From: Theodoxus fluviatilis
Taxonomy: Eukaryota; Mollusca; Gastropoda; Cycloneritida; Neritidae
Reading direction: 5' to 3'
Length of the DNA stretch: 64,000 nucleotides
Assembly (NCBI GenBank): GCA_034096865.1
Contig: JAWQFJ010025386.1
Location: 1 to 64,000 of the forward strand
The translations under genes were made by a program, and so were the position numbers. Below the pieces are notes generated by a model, which was not told where the DNA came from, did not search any database, and saw only the letters and a list, made by a program, of their open reading frames with translations. Shown here one piece after another: positions 35,512-46,317 of the stretch (positions within the stretch are counted from its first letter, which is position 1; the number at the start of each line of letters is the position of its first letter).

Positions 35512-36048
35512 GTGAGTGCTGTCTGCCTGCCTGCCTAACTTCCAACCATCCTTCCTACCATCCTTCCAACCTGCCTTCCTACCATCCTTCCTTCAATTGA
35601 CCTGTTGCCCATATCCTTCAGTGCTCTTTCTTGGCAGCTGTTGTTGTGTTTAATCTTGAGTTCTTTCCTTGTTTCTCTTCTTTTCTCTCCTTCCTCTCAG
35701 TTTTCTGTATCTTTCACTCAATCCCAGTCTCAGCTGGTCCTCCCTGTTTTCTTACTGTCCTCCTTGCCACCCCTCCATGTTTACTTTGTTTATTTTTCCT
35801 CTCTTCACTCTGTCACCCTTTTAGCTCATTCATTTTTATCTTCATATTGCTTTGACTTAATAAAAAAAAATGTTGCAGCCATTTGGAATGTTTTTTATGT
35901 GTTCCTTTGTTGCATAGAAAATAATTCATGTTTATTGTTTCTCTCCTTGTGCTTGTCTACTTATTTTACTTGATTTTGCTGTTTCATTTTGTATGGGTTT
36001 CTTTTCTTCATCTTTTTACAATACTTTTTCTGTTAGACTGTGCTTTTT
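35512..36048. other. Intron, CCTT-rich then AT-rich
   Basis: Starts with ctgcctgcct/ccttcc units after the donor, then pyrimidine-rich and AT-rich sequence up to the element at 36049. No gene. Confidence 0.6.
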
Positions 36049-36906
36049 GACTCACATGCGAAGCAAAAGTGAGTCTATGTACTCACCCGATTCGTCCGTC
36101 CGGGCGTCCGGGCATCCGGGCGTCCGGGCGTCCGAAAACTTTAACGTTGGATTTTTCTCGGAGACTATTAAGTCTATCAATACCAAATGTGGCATGATGG
36201 TGTATGATGACAAGGCCTCAAAAAACATACATAGTGACTTAACCTTGCTTCAAGGTCAAGGTCGCAGGGGCCATAAATGTTGTCTAAAAAACAGTCATTT
36301 TTCACATTTTCTCAATTTTCTCTGAAGTTTTTGAGATTGGATACATGACCTATAAATGGTATATAGGGCAAAGTAATCCCTATCTTTTGATACCAGTTTG
36401 GTTGACCTTGCTTCAAGGTCAAGGTCACAGGAGCTCTTCAAAGTTGGATTGTATACATATTTTGAAGTGACCCTGACCCTGAACTATGGAAGATAACTGT
36501 TTCAAACTTAATAATTATGTGGGGCACATGTTATACTTTCATCATGAGACACATTTGGTCACATATCATCAAGGTCAAGGTCACTTTGACCCTTATGAAA
36601 TGTGACCAAAATGGGGTAGTGAACCACTAAAAGTGACCATATCTCATGGTAGAAAGTGCCAATAAGCACCATTGTGCTTCCTATGTCTTGAATTAACAGC
36701 TTTGTGTTGCATGACCTTGGATGACCTTGACCTTGGGTCAAGGTCACATGTATTTTGGTAGGGAAAATGTGTAAAGCATTTCTTAGTGTATGATGTCATT
36801 GGTAGGTTTAGTTGTTTGACCTTGACCTTGAAGGTCACATGAAGGTCAAGGTCATGTAAAGGTCAAGGTCAAGCATGTGAGTTGTATGGGCTTTGCCCTT
36901 GTTGTT
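36049..36906 (+). mobile_element. GACTCACATG element, copy 2
   Basis: Starts gactcacatgcgaagcaaaa and has gcatgtgagtt near the right end, then gggctttgcccttgttgtt. It matches copy 1 at 21920-22984 nearly base for base apart from the MITE in copy 1 and an extra gtgagtctatgta stretch here. It holds many aaggtca/tgacctt motifs and no reading frame of note. Confidence 0.9.
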
Positions 36907-37871
36907 TTCTTTTGTTTCTGGTATTGCTTTATGAGAAGTTACAGCTTCATTCTTCCTTGGTATTAATTGGCTTTGAACTTTTGTTCTTTTGTCAACTCTC
37001 CAGGTACTGCAGCGGGGGCTTGTTTTCAAAGTCTGGTGCTTGGTGCATCTCTTGTCAGTTTGCCTGTTCAGTTTCATGCTGTCTTTAATCCAAGCCAGGG
37101 AAGCAGTAAATGATTTCAAGGGATGTCCTTACTGTCATTTCAACACATCTGCTCAGTAGTCTTGTTGCCAGCGAATGTCGGATGACAGACGAGCATACGG
37201 GCCTTCCTTCCTTGCCATGTGTGTGAGTTCTGTCTTCTGTGAAGAGAGGGGATTAAAAGCTACATTTACATGTGTAGATTTTGGAAGAAAAATATTAGGA
37301 ATACATTTGTGGTGTACCCACTTCATGGAGTGCTTCCACCCTGCGATGTTTTATTGACGGGAGTGGCTGGCAGTCTTCTCTTCTTGTCTGTCAGTGTGAC
37401 CCCACACCTGGCTGCTTGCAAGCTTGCTTCGGGTGTAGTCCTCATGTTTTATCACATTTTTACGTTGCCACCTGTCAGTCCCTCTGGGATTAATGGGACA
37501 TGTTTTTTTATCAGTTCTAGGGTCGTTTTGTTGTGAATATCTAAAAATCAGAATATGTCAGGATATTTAATTTAAAAAGTATGTCTGTTTTTGATTTCTG
37601 GAGAAATTTAAGAGGGCATCTTTTCATGTCAGTGTAAGTTTTCTCCCACAGCAGCTGTTTATCAATCTTGTGTGGATTGACTCTTAGGTTAGGCCAAAGA
37701 AAAAAGTATTGTGGTTTCAGTAACTCACCGACCCTATTTTGTCTGACAACTCTTAACTGTGTGTGTGTGTGTTAATCTTGCAAAGAAAAGAAATAAAGGG
37801 GGAAGAAATCGATGATAATCAAGGAATTGTGTGCTGTCCCATCTTCCCTGAACACTTGGGGAAGCCACTAG
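36907..37871. other. Intron, unique sequence
   Basis: No exon, RNA gene or repeat recognised between the two mobile elements, apart from a short gt run at 37759-37772. Confidence 0.6.
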
Positions 37872-37875
37872 TTAA

Positions 37876-39941
37876 TTACCCCGGCGAAATGACATTCTAG
37901 AAATTTCTAAAATTCTAGAACATTCTAGAACATTCTAGAATGTTCTGGAATACATTTGATGGAATAATTCTAGAATTCTTTAATTCCAGAATAATTCTAG
38001 AAAATTCTAGAACATTACTTTTTCTTAGAATATTATTCTAGAACAAGACCATTCAAAGAATATTATAGAAAATTGTAAATAAAACGAAATTTAAAAAAAG
38101 AAGTGAACAATAAAGCATTTCAACACACACGCAAGACACTTTAGTGATCACACACAGAATATAAGATTTAGTGTTAAATCACCTAAAGTTCATTCACAGT
38201 TCTTAATTGTCCACAATTTTCATTTTCTCAGATCACAGAACAGTTCTATTATCATAACTTGCTGAGTCGCTCACAGTTGCAGTGTGCACATTTCTTTGCA
38301 ATACACAATAGTGATCTTGATTAAAACTCAGAAATAGAGCAACTAGTGTTTGTCACGGCCCGAGTGGATGATTACTGATGGGAATTGTAGTCCCGTGCGA
38401 TCATGGATCCAATATACAATGTCCATGGGAGCGACAATTACGCGTCTGATCGTACCCTTGCCTTGTTTACGTCAAGATCTAAAAATAGCATTAGCAAACG
38501 GAAGTGGCCGACTTATCGCAATGCCTGCTGGGAAGCAGAGAGACCGCGCACTTTAGATCGGTTTCAAACTTGTGCGAAATCGGACCAGTTTTAGCTGTGT
38601 TGTGGTGATTTTTGTCGAGATTTCGACTGACGTTCTTACTTTTTTCGCGTCATGGCTGACTCCGCATCGGATGAAGGCGAAGGAAGCGACATTGATGCTG
38701 ATTTTGACGATGTCTGATCAGACTGATGCGAGAGATGTTGGAAGAGGAATCGTCGGAGGAAGAGTTTCTAGGCTTCCAAGGATCGTGGCAGACAGAAAAT
38801 TTTCGTTCTCGTATGCGCTCAAGGAGTAAAGATTGACATCACCTCGGATGCAAAACCTCTTCATGTCTTCTCTGATCTTCACAGACGCGATCATGCGCGA
38901 TGTGGGAACGCTTGTGACAGAGACACATCGGTATGCTGAGAGAGAGAGAGAGAGAGAGGAATCGTGACCTCCTACCAGCTCCAAGTGGGCACTTGTGACA
39001 GTTCCTGAGATTAAAACTTTCATCGGTCTCTCCATCGCAATGGGTGTGCATCGCTTGCCTGAGATTCGTGAGAAGCAAGATTTTTGCCGACAGAACGTCA
39101 GAAGTGGCTTTTCCGTCGACGTAGTTTTCGAGACTAAGTTCCCCAAGGCAATCGAGAGACAGATTCCTTTCTCTGTGGCGGTACCTGCATCTACAATTAC
39201 AGGTTCCCAATAACTTTCTTCACTGCTCACAAGAATTGCAAGGTATGAGGTACAATTATGAATGGGATTTGATTGATAAAATCAGTTGGATGGAAATTGG
39301 TGATTCAGATATTATCTGAATCTCTGATGTGTGCAGTTGTTTCAAACACCATCTGATGAGTACCATTTCAAAATCTGTATTAAATAATCTACATTTAACA
39401 GAGATTGGTTTGTTGTTTTTTTAACTAAATATTCTGTTTGAATGTTTTTGCTAAACAATTCCAAAATACTCTCATACCTAATTATTCTTCTCAATAATAT
39501 AATTATTGTTCTTGAATTGTTCCAGAATGTGCAGTCAGTTTTCTGGAATTTCATCTTGAATTGTTCCAGAAGTATCTGTCAGTATTCTAGAATATTCTGG
39601 AATAACATTCCAGAATATTCTGGAATACGTACTAAATTCTTCTAAGTTATAATAATAATGGTGTTCTGGAATAATTCCAGAATTATTCTAGAACTGTGTT
39701 TCCTTCTTCATCTGTAAGTATTCAAGAACATTCATTACCATTCTAGAATATTCTAGAATATTCTAGAATTATTTTCTAGAATATTCTAGAAAATATTCTA
39801 GAATATTTCCTTGAATTCTCATTTAAGCTTCTGTCATTATTCTAGAACCTTGGACTCTGGTTCCAGAAGTCACATTCTAGAATCTTCTGGAACATTTCTA
39901 GAATTGTTCTGGAACGATTCCAGACCGTTTCGCCGGGGTAA
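37876..39941 (+). mobile_element. piggyBac-like element, copy 2
   Basis: Flanked by TTAA on both sides (37872-37875 and 39942-39945), the piggyBac target duplication. The ends ttaccccggcgaaa and tttcgccggggtaa are perfect inverted repeats. Inside both ends are ttctagaa arrays. It is the inverted counterpart of copy 1 without the nested element. It retains transposase remnants but no full frame. Confidence 0.92.
38653..39213 (+). pseudogene. piggyBac-type transposase remnant, copy 2
   Basis: The start ATGGCTGACTCC and an acidic stretch are followed, in shifted frames, by VTVPEIKTFIGLSIAMGV at about 38995-39050, the same piggyBac core start as in copy 1. It carries stops and shifts and lacks the catalytic aspartates. 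A GA repeat (38940-38958) sits at the same place as the CT repeat in copy 1 (21407-21425). Confidence 0.8.
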
Positions 39942-40094
39942 TTAACAAAATCCGTTTTTTCAGCATAAGAGAATTTGTGATTTATGTTCAATCTGGCCTC
40001 TTCTGTTAAAAACTTTAACACGAAAAATTCTGGTCGACCTACCGACCCGAATTTTTCTGACTGTTTTACCATAACCACAACTTTCATTTCTTTT

Positions 40095-40182
40095 GGCCTT
40101 AGGTTTTCTCTAAGTGTAAAGCAGTTTGAGCACCGACCAATGGTGGAAAGTCGCTATATAAAATCACACCTTTACCTTTTTA
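40095..40182. mobile_element. SINE 3' tail fragment
   Basis: gtgtaaagcagtttgagcac followed by gtcgctatataaaatcac is the kind of tail seen in several animal SINE families. It ends in a T/A run. Only the tail is visible. Confidence 0.55.
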
Positions 40183-40297
40183 AAAAAAGTACAGCTGTTT
40201 TCCTTGGCATTTGCGATTTGGGCAGAAGCCACTCCCGCACTGTTGTGCTGGGCATCTGACCTGTTGAACTTCTAGATGACTAACCTTGATAGTGGCT

Positions 40298-40347
40298 AGT
40301 GCTGTGCTGTGCTGTGCTGTGCTGTGCTGTGCTGTGCAGTGCAGTGC
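40298..40347. repeat. TGCTG pentanucleotide repeat
   Basis: About nine copies of tgctg/tgcag. Short microsatellite. Confidence 0.95.
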
Positions 40348-42658
40348 TTGAGACAATCACCACCATGACTATCACATGACCAGTTTGGGGGATTCAAGAT
40401 GGATTTATTTGGATTCTTGGCATGTTGACATGTTGCATTGCATGCTTAAAACACTCATTAGACTACGTGTGCAGTACGACTGGGCGTGCATGCTGCTACC
40501 AGTTGAACTGACTGAGACACCGACTGCTTGGTAGAAGGACTTAGCACTTGCATTGGGATGAACCTGTGCTTGTATTAATACGACTCACTTCCAGCTGGAA
40601 ATGACCGAGGCTGACAGCTATAGAAACATAGAAGCACAGTGCATTTTAAACTGATAATGTGATTTGGACTGCTCACTACAGCATTATTCTTTGCTGTTGG
40701 TTTGCTTGGGTTTGCAGGTTACTAAAATGTCTAAAATTGAGTTTGAAAAAATGGTATGTAGTCACCGTTGTGCACATTCATCTTTTACCTTTTCTCCCTT
40801 TTTCCTTTTGAATTTTAGGTGAAAGCAGAAGTAACCAGTGTGAATCTACGTAATGATTTACAAGAAACTGTATTTCATCTCGAAACAGAGCTTTTGCAAC
40901 TCAATAATTGAAAAATGTCATGAAAGACAGACTAAAAGGACACTATATACATGCTGGATTGAGAATGTCTACCTGTAGAATTGTTTTTGATTATCTGCAG
41001 AATTCAACTTCAAGAATTCAGAGTGGTTACTTCTGTTTGATGCCATCAATAACCTGAATATCCTGTTTTATTAATCTTGAACAGGTACAGAAAAAGAATC
41101 AGAAACGGCTGTGTGGGTGTGTAGGTGGAGTATAGAATGTAAGCCTTGGAAATATGTGAAATTACTGAATCATGTAAGGCTCCTTTTGGAGACAAAAAGA
41201 AAGTTTGCTGACATGTAAACATTGTGTGGTTATCTTTTATTTCCTGACAAAGAAATTCTCCAGGCTAGTAGTTATTTTCATGAATACAGAAATTCCTTTG
41301 GTCAAAAAAAAAATCTCCTAGTCAAGTTGAACTGCTGTTATCGGTTGTTTTTGTACTCGTTGAAGTGTTGGTAAATTCTATAGAATTGTAAATGCACTGC
41401 TATCATAACTGAAAATGTGGAAGTCTTTGAGAAGGAGAATGCCTCTTGAAAGAACAATGTGCAGATCCTTTGCACGGTTCATGTCATCAACATTCCTTTT
41501 GGAAGAATTCCAGAGTCTCCAAATGCAGTGTGCGTTTTGAGCACACATTACTGGACGAACAGTCTCAATATAAAAAGCCGCCTTTACCTCTTTAATATAA
41601 AATAAAAGGAGAAAAGCTGTAAATTTCAGAGGTAGTTTGTAAGAAATATTTTTCAGTAAAATGAAATATTGATCTCCTCTGGGAATGTGGAAGAGATTGA
41701 GAAAGCTGTAGAGAGAGATAATTTTTTGTGTACCTGGCTGGCGTTTCTCTCCATTTGACTGACCTTGCTCCTGTAACTCTTCCGTCTTTCCTCCACTTCT
41801 CCTCCTGCCACGAGAGTTGTCAGTGTGTGAACAAGAATTGTTCATGCTTGGCTTGGGAATTTAACTCTGTAATGTCTGGCTGCTTGGTTACATTAACACG
41901 TGTCTAGAAATGGCAGCTGCATTTCTTTGTGTACTTGTAATGACATTCATGTTGTATTTGTAGTTGAGTGTTTGAAATATTTTTCTGTGAGAGAAATGAT
42001 GTTTTAATACTCTGTAGAGTGAAAAAAAAGAGTGAAAAATGAATGATTTTTTTAAATCTTTAATATTTTCATGAATATGCATCTTTTGACAGAGAAAAAT
42101 ATGTGTGTATGAACAAGCCTTTATGAATTCCATTTTCTAAATATTTTGTCTGACAAATTTACTTTTAAATTTTTCTTTGCCTTTTTGCACATTTGTTCTG
42201 ACTTTTCACCCCACTCCTGCTTGCAAACCCACTTTTTTCACCCCCTCACTTTTTTTTCTTTTGAAATGAAATGCATATTGCACCAGAGGAAGTTGGCTCT
42301 TTGAATGGCTGAAAGAGCCAAAAGCTGCCGCAACTTGTGCCGTAGCATGACCACAGCCTGTGTGTGTGCTCAGACATGAACCAAATTTAAATGCTTGTCC
42401 ATTGCTTTTGAGGAAGAGACATTTTGTCATAGTTAAGGGTTGCCTTAATTAATGATGACCTGTAGATATGGAAAACGCTTTTTAAAAATCCCTTCTTTTC
42501 TACCATCACCTAATCCTCTGCTGATGTATGAGGAAGGTAGTTTTTCTTTCTTTCTCTTTCTCTAATATGTTTTCATTGCACAGCAGGACGGTAGATTGAA
42601 TGGAGTCGTCAAAAAACCCTTTTTTTAGGAATATTCTTTGATGGGTTCTCTGCTGGAA
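40348..42658. other. Intron, mostly unique, one SINE-like tail
   Basis: AT-rich. agtctcaatataaaaagc at about 41562 is the same tail type as the element ending at 12415, suggesting a second SINE-like copy at about 41400-41600. No exon fits between the phase 0 exons at 35511 and 44961. Confidence 0.55.
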
Positions 42659-42840
42659 CCGCTGCAGCACTTGTCAAGCTGTAGTTGTACCGAGGGCAAA
42701 GAGACTGCAGCACTTGTCAAGCTGTAGTTGTACCGAGGGCAAAGAGACTGCAGCACTTGTCAAGCTGTAGTTGTACCGAGGGCAAAGAGAGTGCAGCACT
42801 TGTCAAGCTGTAGTTGTACCGAGGGCAAAGAGAGTGCAGG
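42659..42840. repeat. 43-bp tandem repeat, four copies
   Basis: Units of gcagcacttgtcaagctgta followed by gttgtaccgagggcaaagaga and two bases. The copies are almost identical. Confidence 0.93.
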
Positions 42841-43006
42841 GTGGTATCCCAGAAGAACTGAAGAAGTCTTCGTCTCTACAGGCTTTTAAACCAGGACTGA
42901 TGACCCATGTCTTTAATCTTCAAATATGTCGAGTGCCTCGAGCATGTCCTTGGGTGTGAAACTGGCCCTGAACCAGAACCAAACACGTACATACCTACTT
43001 GGCTAC

Positions 43007-43603
43007 TGGAGGCTGCAATGATGGCTCCCTTGCCATTGAACGGCGCAGCTGTCTTGGTGATGATGTGGAGGCTGCAATGATGGCTCCCTTGCCATTGAAC
43101 GGCACAGCTGTCTTGGTGATGATGTGGAGGCTGCAGTGATGGCTCCCTTGCCATTGAATGGCACAGCTGTCTTGGTGATGATGTGGAGGCTGCAATGATG
43201 GCTCCCTTGCCATTGAATGGCACAGCTGTCTTGGTGATGATGTGGAGGCTGCAATGATGGCTCCCTTGCCATTGAATGGCGCAGCTGTCTTGGTGATGAT
43301 GTAGAGGCTGCAATGATGGCTCCCTTGCCATTGAATGGCGCAGCTGTCTTGGTGATGATGTGGAGTGCAGTGATGGCTCCCTTGCCATTGAATGGCACAG
43401 CTGTCTTGGTGATGATGTGGAGGCTGCAATGATGGCTCCCTTGCCATTGAACGGCGCAGCTATCTTGGTGATGATGTGGAGTGCAGTGATGGCTCCCTTG
43501 CCATTGAATGGCGCAGCTGTCTTGGTGATGATGTGGAGTGCAGTGATGGCTCCCTTGCCATTGAACGGCACAGCTGTCTTGGTGATGATGTGGAGTGCAG
43601 TGA
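43007..43603. repeat. 59-bp tandem repeat, ten or so copies
   Basis: Units contain atggctcccttgccattgaa and cagctgtcttggtgatgat. A shorter 55-base form (gtggagtgcagtgatgg) is mixed in towards the right. The units look codon-like (MAPLPLNG on the + strand), but 59 is not a multiple of three and no exon is expected here. Confidence 0.94.
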
Positions 43604-43654
43604 GGTCAAGTAGAACGTAAGACCATGGTCCTACTGCAAATTTGTTGAGTGCCA

Positions 43655-44012
43655 CCCATCACCACCCCTTCCTGTCAATCCCATCACCACCCCTTCCTGT
43701 CAATCCCATCACCACCCCTTCCTGTCAATCCCATCACCACCCCTTCCTGTCAATCCCATCACCACCCCTTCCTGTCAATCCCATCACCACCCCTTCCTGT
43801 CAATCCCATCACCACCCCTTCCTGTCAATCCCATCACCACCCCTTCCTGTCAATCCCATCACCACCCCTTCCTGTCAATCCCATCACCACCCCTTCCTGT
43901 CAATCCCATCACCACCCCTTCCTGTCAATCCCATCACCACCCCTTCCTGTCAATCCCATCACCACCCCTTCCTGTCAATCCCATCACCACCCCTTCCTGT
44001 CAATCCCATCAC
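43655..44012. repeat. 24-bp tandem repeat, near-perfect
   Basis: About 15 copies of ccatcaccaccccttcctgt plus caat, practically without differences until the last one. This means recent expansion. Open frames on the + strand are artefacts of the period of 24. Confidence 0.97.
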
Positions 44013-44960
44013 GACCTGGCTGTTGACATGTCCCAGCTGCTCCTCCTCATGTTTCCATTATCACACTCATTGTTCTACATGTAAATGTAGCTGTCCAGCG
44101 ATAATCTTGGGAAGGGAGGAGCTGACCATGATGGGGCATCATGCGTTCAGTGCTGTGTAGTGATATCATGGGATGTCAAGGGATGGTTTAGAAATGACTG
44201 GAAGATTCTAGTGGCTAGTTAGTTGGCAGCAGTCTGTGACAAGTGGCTATTGATGCTCTCATGGGTAGTACAGGGTTTAGTCAAGAATAGTTTACCCATT
44301 TTTCATTTGATTTTAATGATTTTGCACCATTAAATAGCTTGGTAGCTCTGCTATCACTTCATGTAAACAACTCAAATATACAAAAGAGCCTGTGCTCCTC
44401 ATTGTGTGACAAGCGGGTCATATATTATCCTTGCACAGTCTTGAAAGTTGGACATGAAGGAATCAATGAACTATTTGTATTAATGCATTGGGATTTTGAC
44501 CCTGCAATGAATATCACCCTGCAAACATGACTGGTGAGAGTTGGACTCAAAGATGTAGCATCAGCGTTGTGTGGATTTGAATGGCCTGTCTTTGGTACAG
44601 AAGCTGCAACAGTTGTATCTTGAGAATTTGATGCCCCTATCTCATGATCAATAGGTGTTCTGGTGCAGTGGAGTTGTACGAAAATGGGCGATGTAAAATT
44701 GAAAAGCTTTATTGATTGATTAACTTTCAGTATCTATAAATGTGCACTTTGCTTTCAGGACAAACTCAATTTCATATTTCAAGGATCGTGAAATGACATT
44801 AAACCCGTCTGTTGATGAGTTTTCTGTGGTATGGAGAAGAGCAAATACTTATGTTTCAAAAGCTGCATTGTCAGGGGATATGTACAGATGATTTACAAAG
44901 AAATCTTAACGTTGATCTTCCTCTGAAGACGTGAGTCACTAGTGCCTTCTGTCTCTGTAG
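44013..44960. other. Intron end before the Y-box exon
   Basis: Unique sequence; no gene, RNA or repeat recognised. Confidence 0.6.
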
Positions 44961-45057
44961 ACCTCGGACAAGAAGATGCTGGAGAGGACAAAGAGAATTG
45001 CTCGAGAGTTCTCAGACCTGATTGTCTACTGTAGAGCCGTGCCCTTCGACCAAGATG
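44961..45057 (+). CDS. PLCG1: PLCG exon: start of Y box
   Basis: Encodes TSDKKMLERTKRIAREFSDL then IVYCRAVPFDQD. SDLIVYCRAVPF is the opening of the Y catalytic half (SELVVYCRPVPF in vertebrates). The acceptor is tctctgtag and the donor gtgagt. It joins directly, phase 0, to AMQR from 35511 with no missing residues. Confidence 0.96.
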
Positions 45058-45304
45058 GTGAGTACAAAGTGTGTGAGTTTTGACCGAAGCAGGTGGATTG
45101 ATTGGTTTGTTGGCCAGGTGGCTGATCACTCATAGAAGTCACTTTGATAGTGAGGAGGAGAATGTGGGATATCTGCTTGGAGAATGCCCAGAAAGAAAAT
45201 ATGGTAAAAGCACATGTACATAGAAATGCAAGACTGAGTGAGGGAGATTATTTTAGGAAACTGCCTGCCTTTTTCGGGTAATGTGAATTACTAAGAGGTA
45301 TCAA

Positions 45305-45307
<3 letters not shown>

Positions 45308-45402
<95 letters not shown>

Positions 45403-45442
45403 TGTCTGTGTGTGTGTGTGTTTGTTTGTGTCTGTGTCTGCG

Positions 45443-45520
<78 letters not shown>

Positions 45521-45523
45521 TGT

Positions 45524-45555
<32 letters not shown>

Positions 45556-45568
45556 CTGTGTCTGCATG

Positions 45569-45632
<64 letters not shown>

Positions 45633-45643
45633 TGTGTGTGCAA
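45308..45643. repeat. GT repeat with TATA interruptions
   Basis: Long GT microsatellite in the intron after 45057, interrupted by short tatata blocks. Confidence 0.97.
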
Positions 45644-45710
45644 TCTAATTACTTTGGCTAGAGTTGTTCTTCTGTTAACATAACAAAAAGCAAGGTCTAT
45701 TACTTGTTAT

Positions 45711-45858
45711 GTCCATGGTTATCACTGATAACTTTACAGTTCACTGATGTTGATTCACTCGGGAGGTTATCACTGATAACTTTACAGTTCACTGATGTTA
45801 ATTCACTCGGGAGGTTATCACTGATAACTTTGCAGTTCACTGATGTTAATTCACTCAG
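45711..45858. repeat. Three-copy tandem repeat, about 49 bp
   Basis: Three units containing ttatcactgataacttta and gttcactgatgtt.attcactc, near-identical. Confidence 0.92.
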
Positions 45859-46008
45859 GCATCATGTAATCACGCATGGCTGCAGTGAAAAAGAGGCAGG
45901 TTGATAAGGAGGGTACTGGGAGGGAGCTGTTTTTCGGTTAACTCATAGGAAAGCATTTTAAAAAGTTTGCTCTGTCTGTGGTGATAACCAGCATCATCTC
46001 CGTTGCAG

Positions 46009-46099
46009 GGGCCCTGGCCATGAGTTTCGGCCCCTACTACGAAATGTCCTCCTTCCCGGAGACCAAAGTGGAGAAGTGGCTCAATATCTCCCGATGCAA
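46009..46099 (+). CDS. PLCG1: PLCG exon: Y box, SSFPETK
   Basis: Encodes GALAMSFGPYYEMSSFPETK then VEKWLNISRC and AA of the next codon. MSSFPETK carries the Ser equivalent to a PI-binding residue. The acceptor is cgttgcag and the best donor is gtacct at 46100. Reading on instead gives KYLIAYP and a TGA at 46120. The junction to the next recognised exon is not satisfactory: about ten residues (K-F-L-Q-Y-N-x-x-Q in the family) have no clear source. The end is therefore less sure than the start. Confidence 0.82.
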
Positions 46100-46317
46100 G
46101 TACCTCATTGCATATCCTTGACTCGGACACGTTGCAGAGGCATCTGGGTCACGAGTATGCCAAGGAGTTGGCTGCTTGTGCCATGTTTGAGATGGCTTGA
46201 TTTGAAGGGAAATTCAAATTGTACTGGTCAAAAATGCTTTGACTGATGTGACCCCAGGCCATTGCTACTTCTTTCTTTATCTGATTCTGGCTGCTTCCTG
46301 TCATTGTTTTATTTTCT

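Noticed and set aside
42290..42325. Histone-type 3' stem-loop (ggctcttt...aaagagcc)
   Set aside because: The stem is perfect but the loop is nine bases, not four, and there is no histone gene nearby.
43360..43620. Codon-like 59-bp repeat (MAPLPLNGAAVLVMM)
   Set aside because: The unit length is not a multiple of three and mixed unit sizes break any frame; the exons on both sides join without it.
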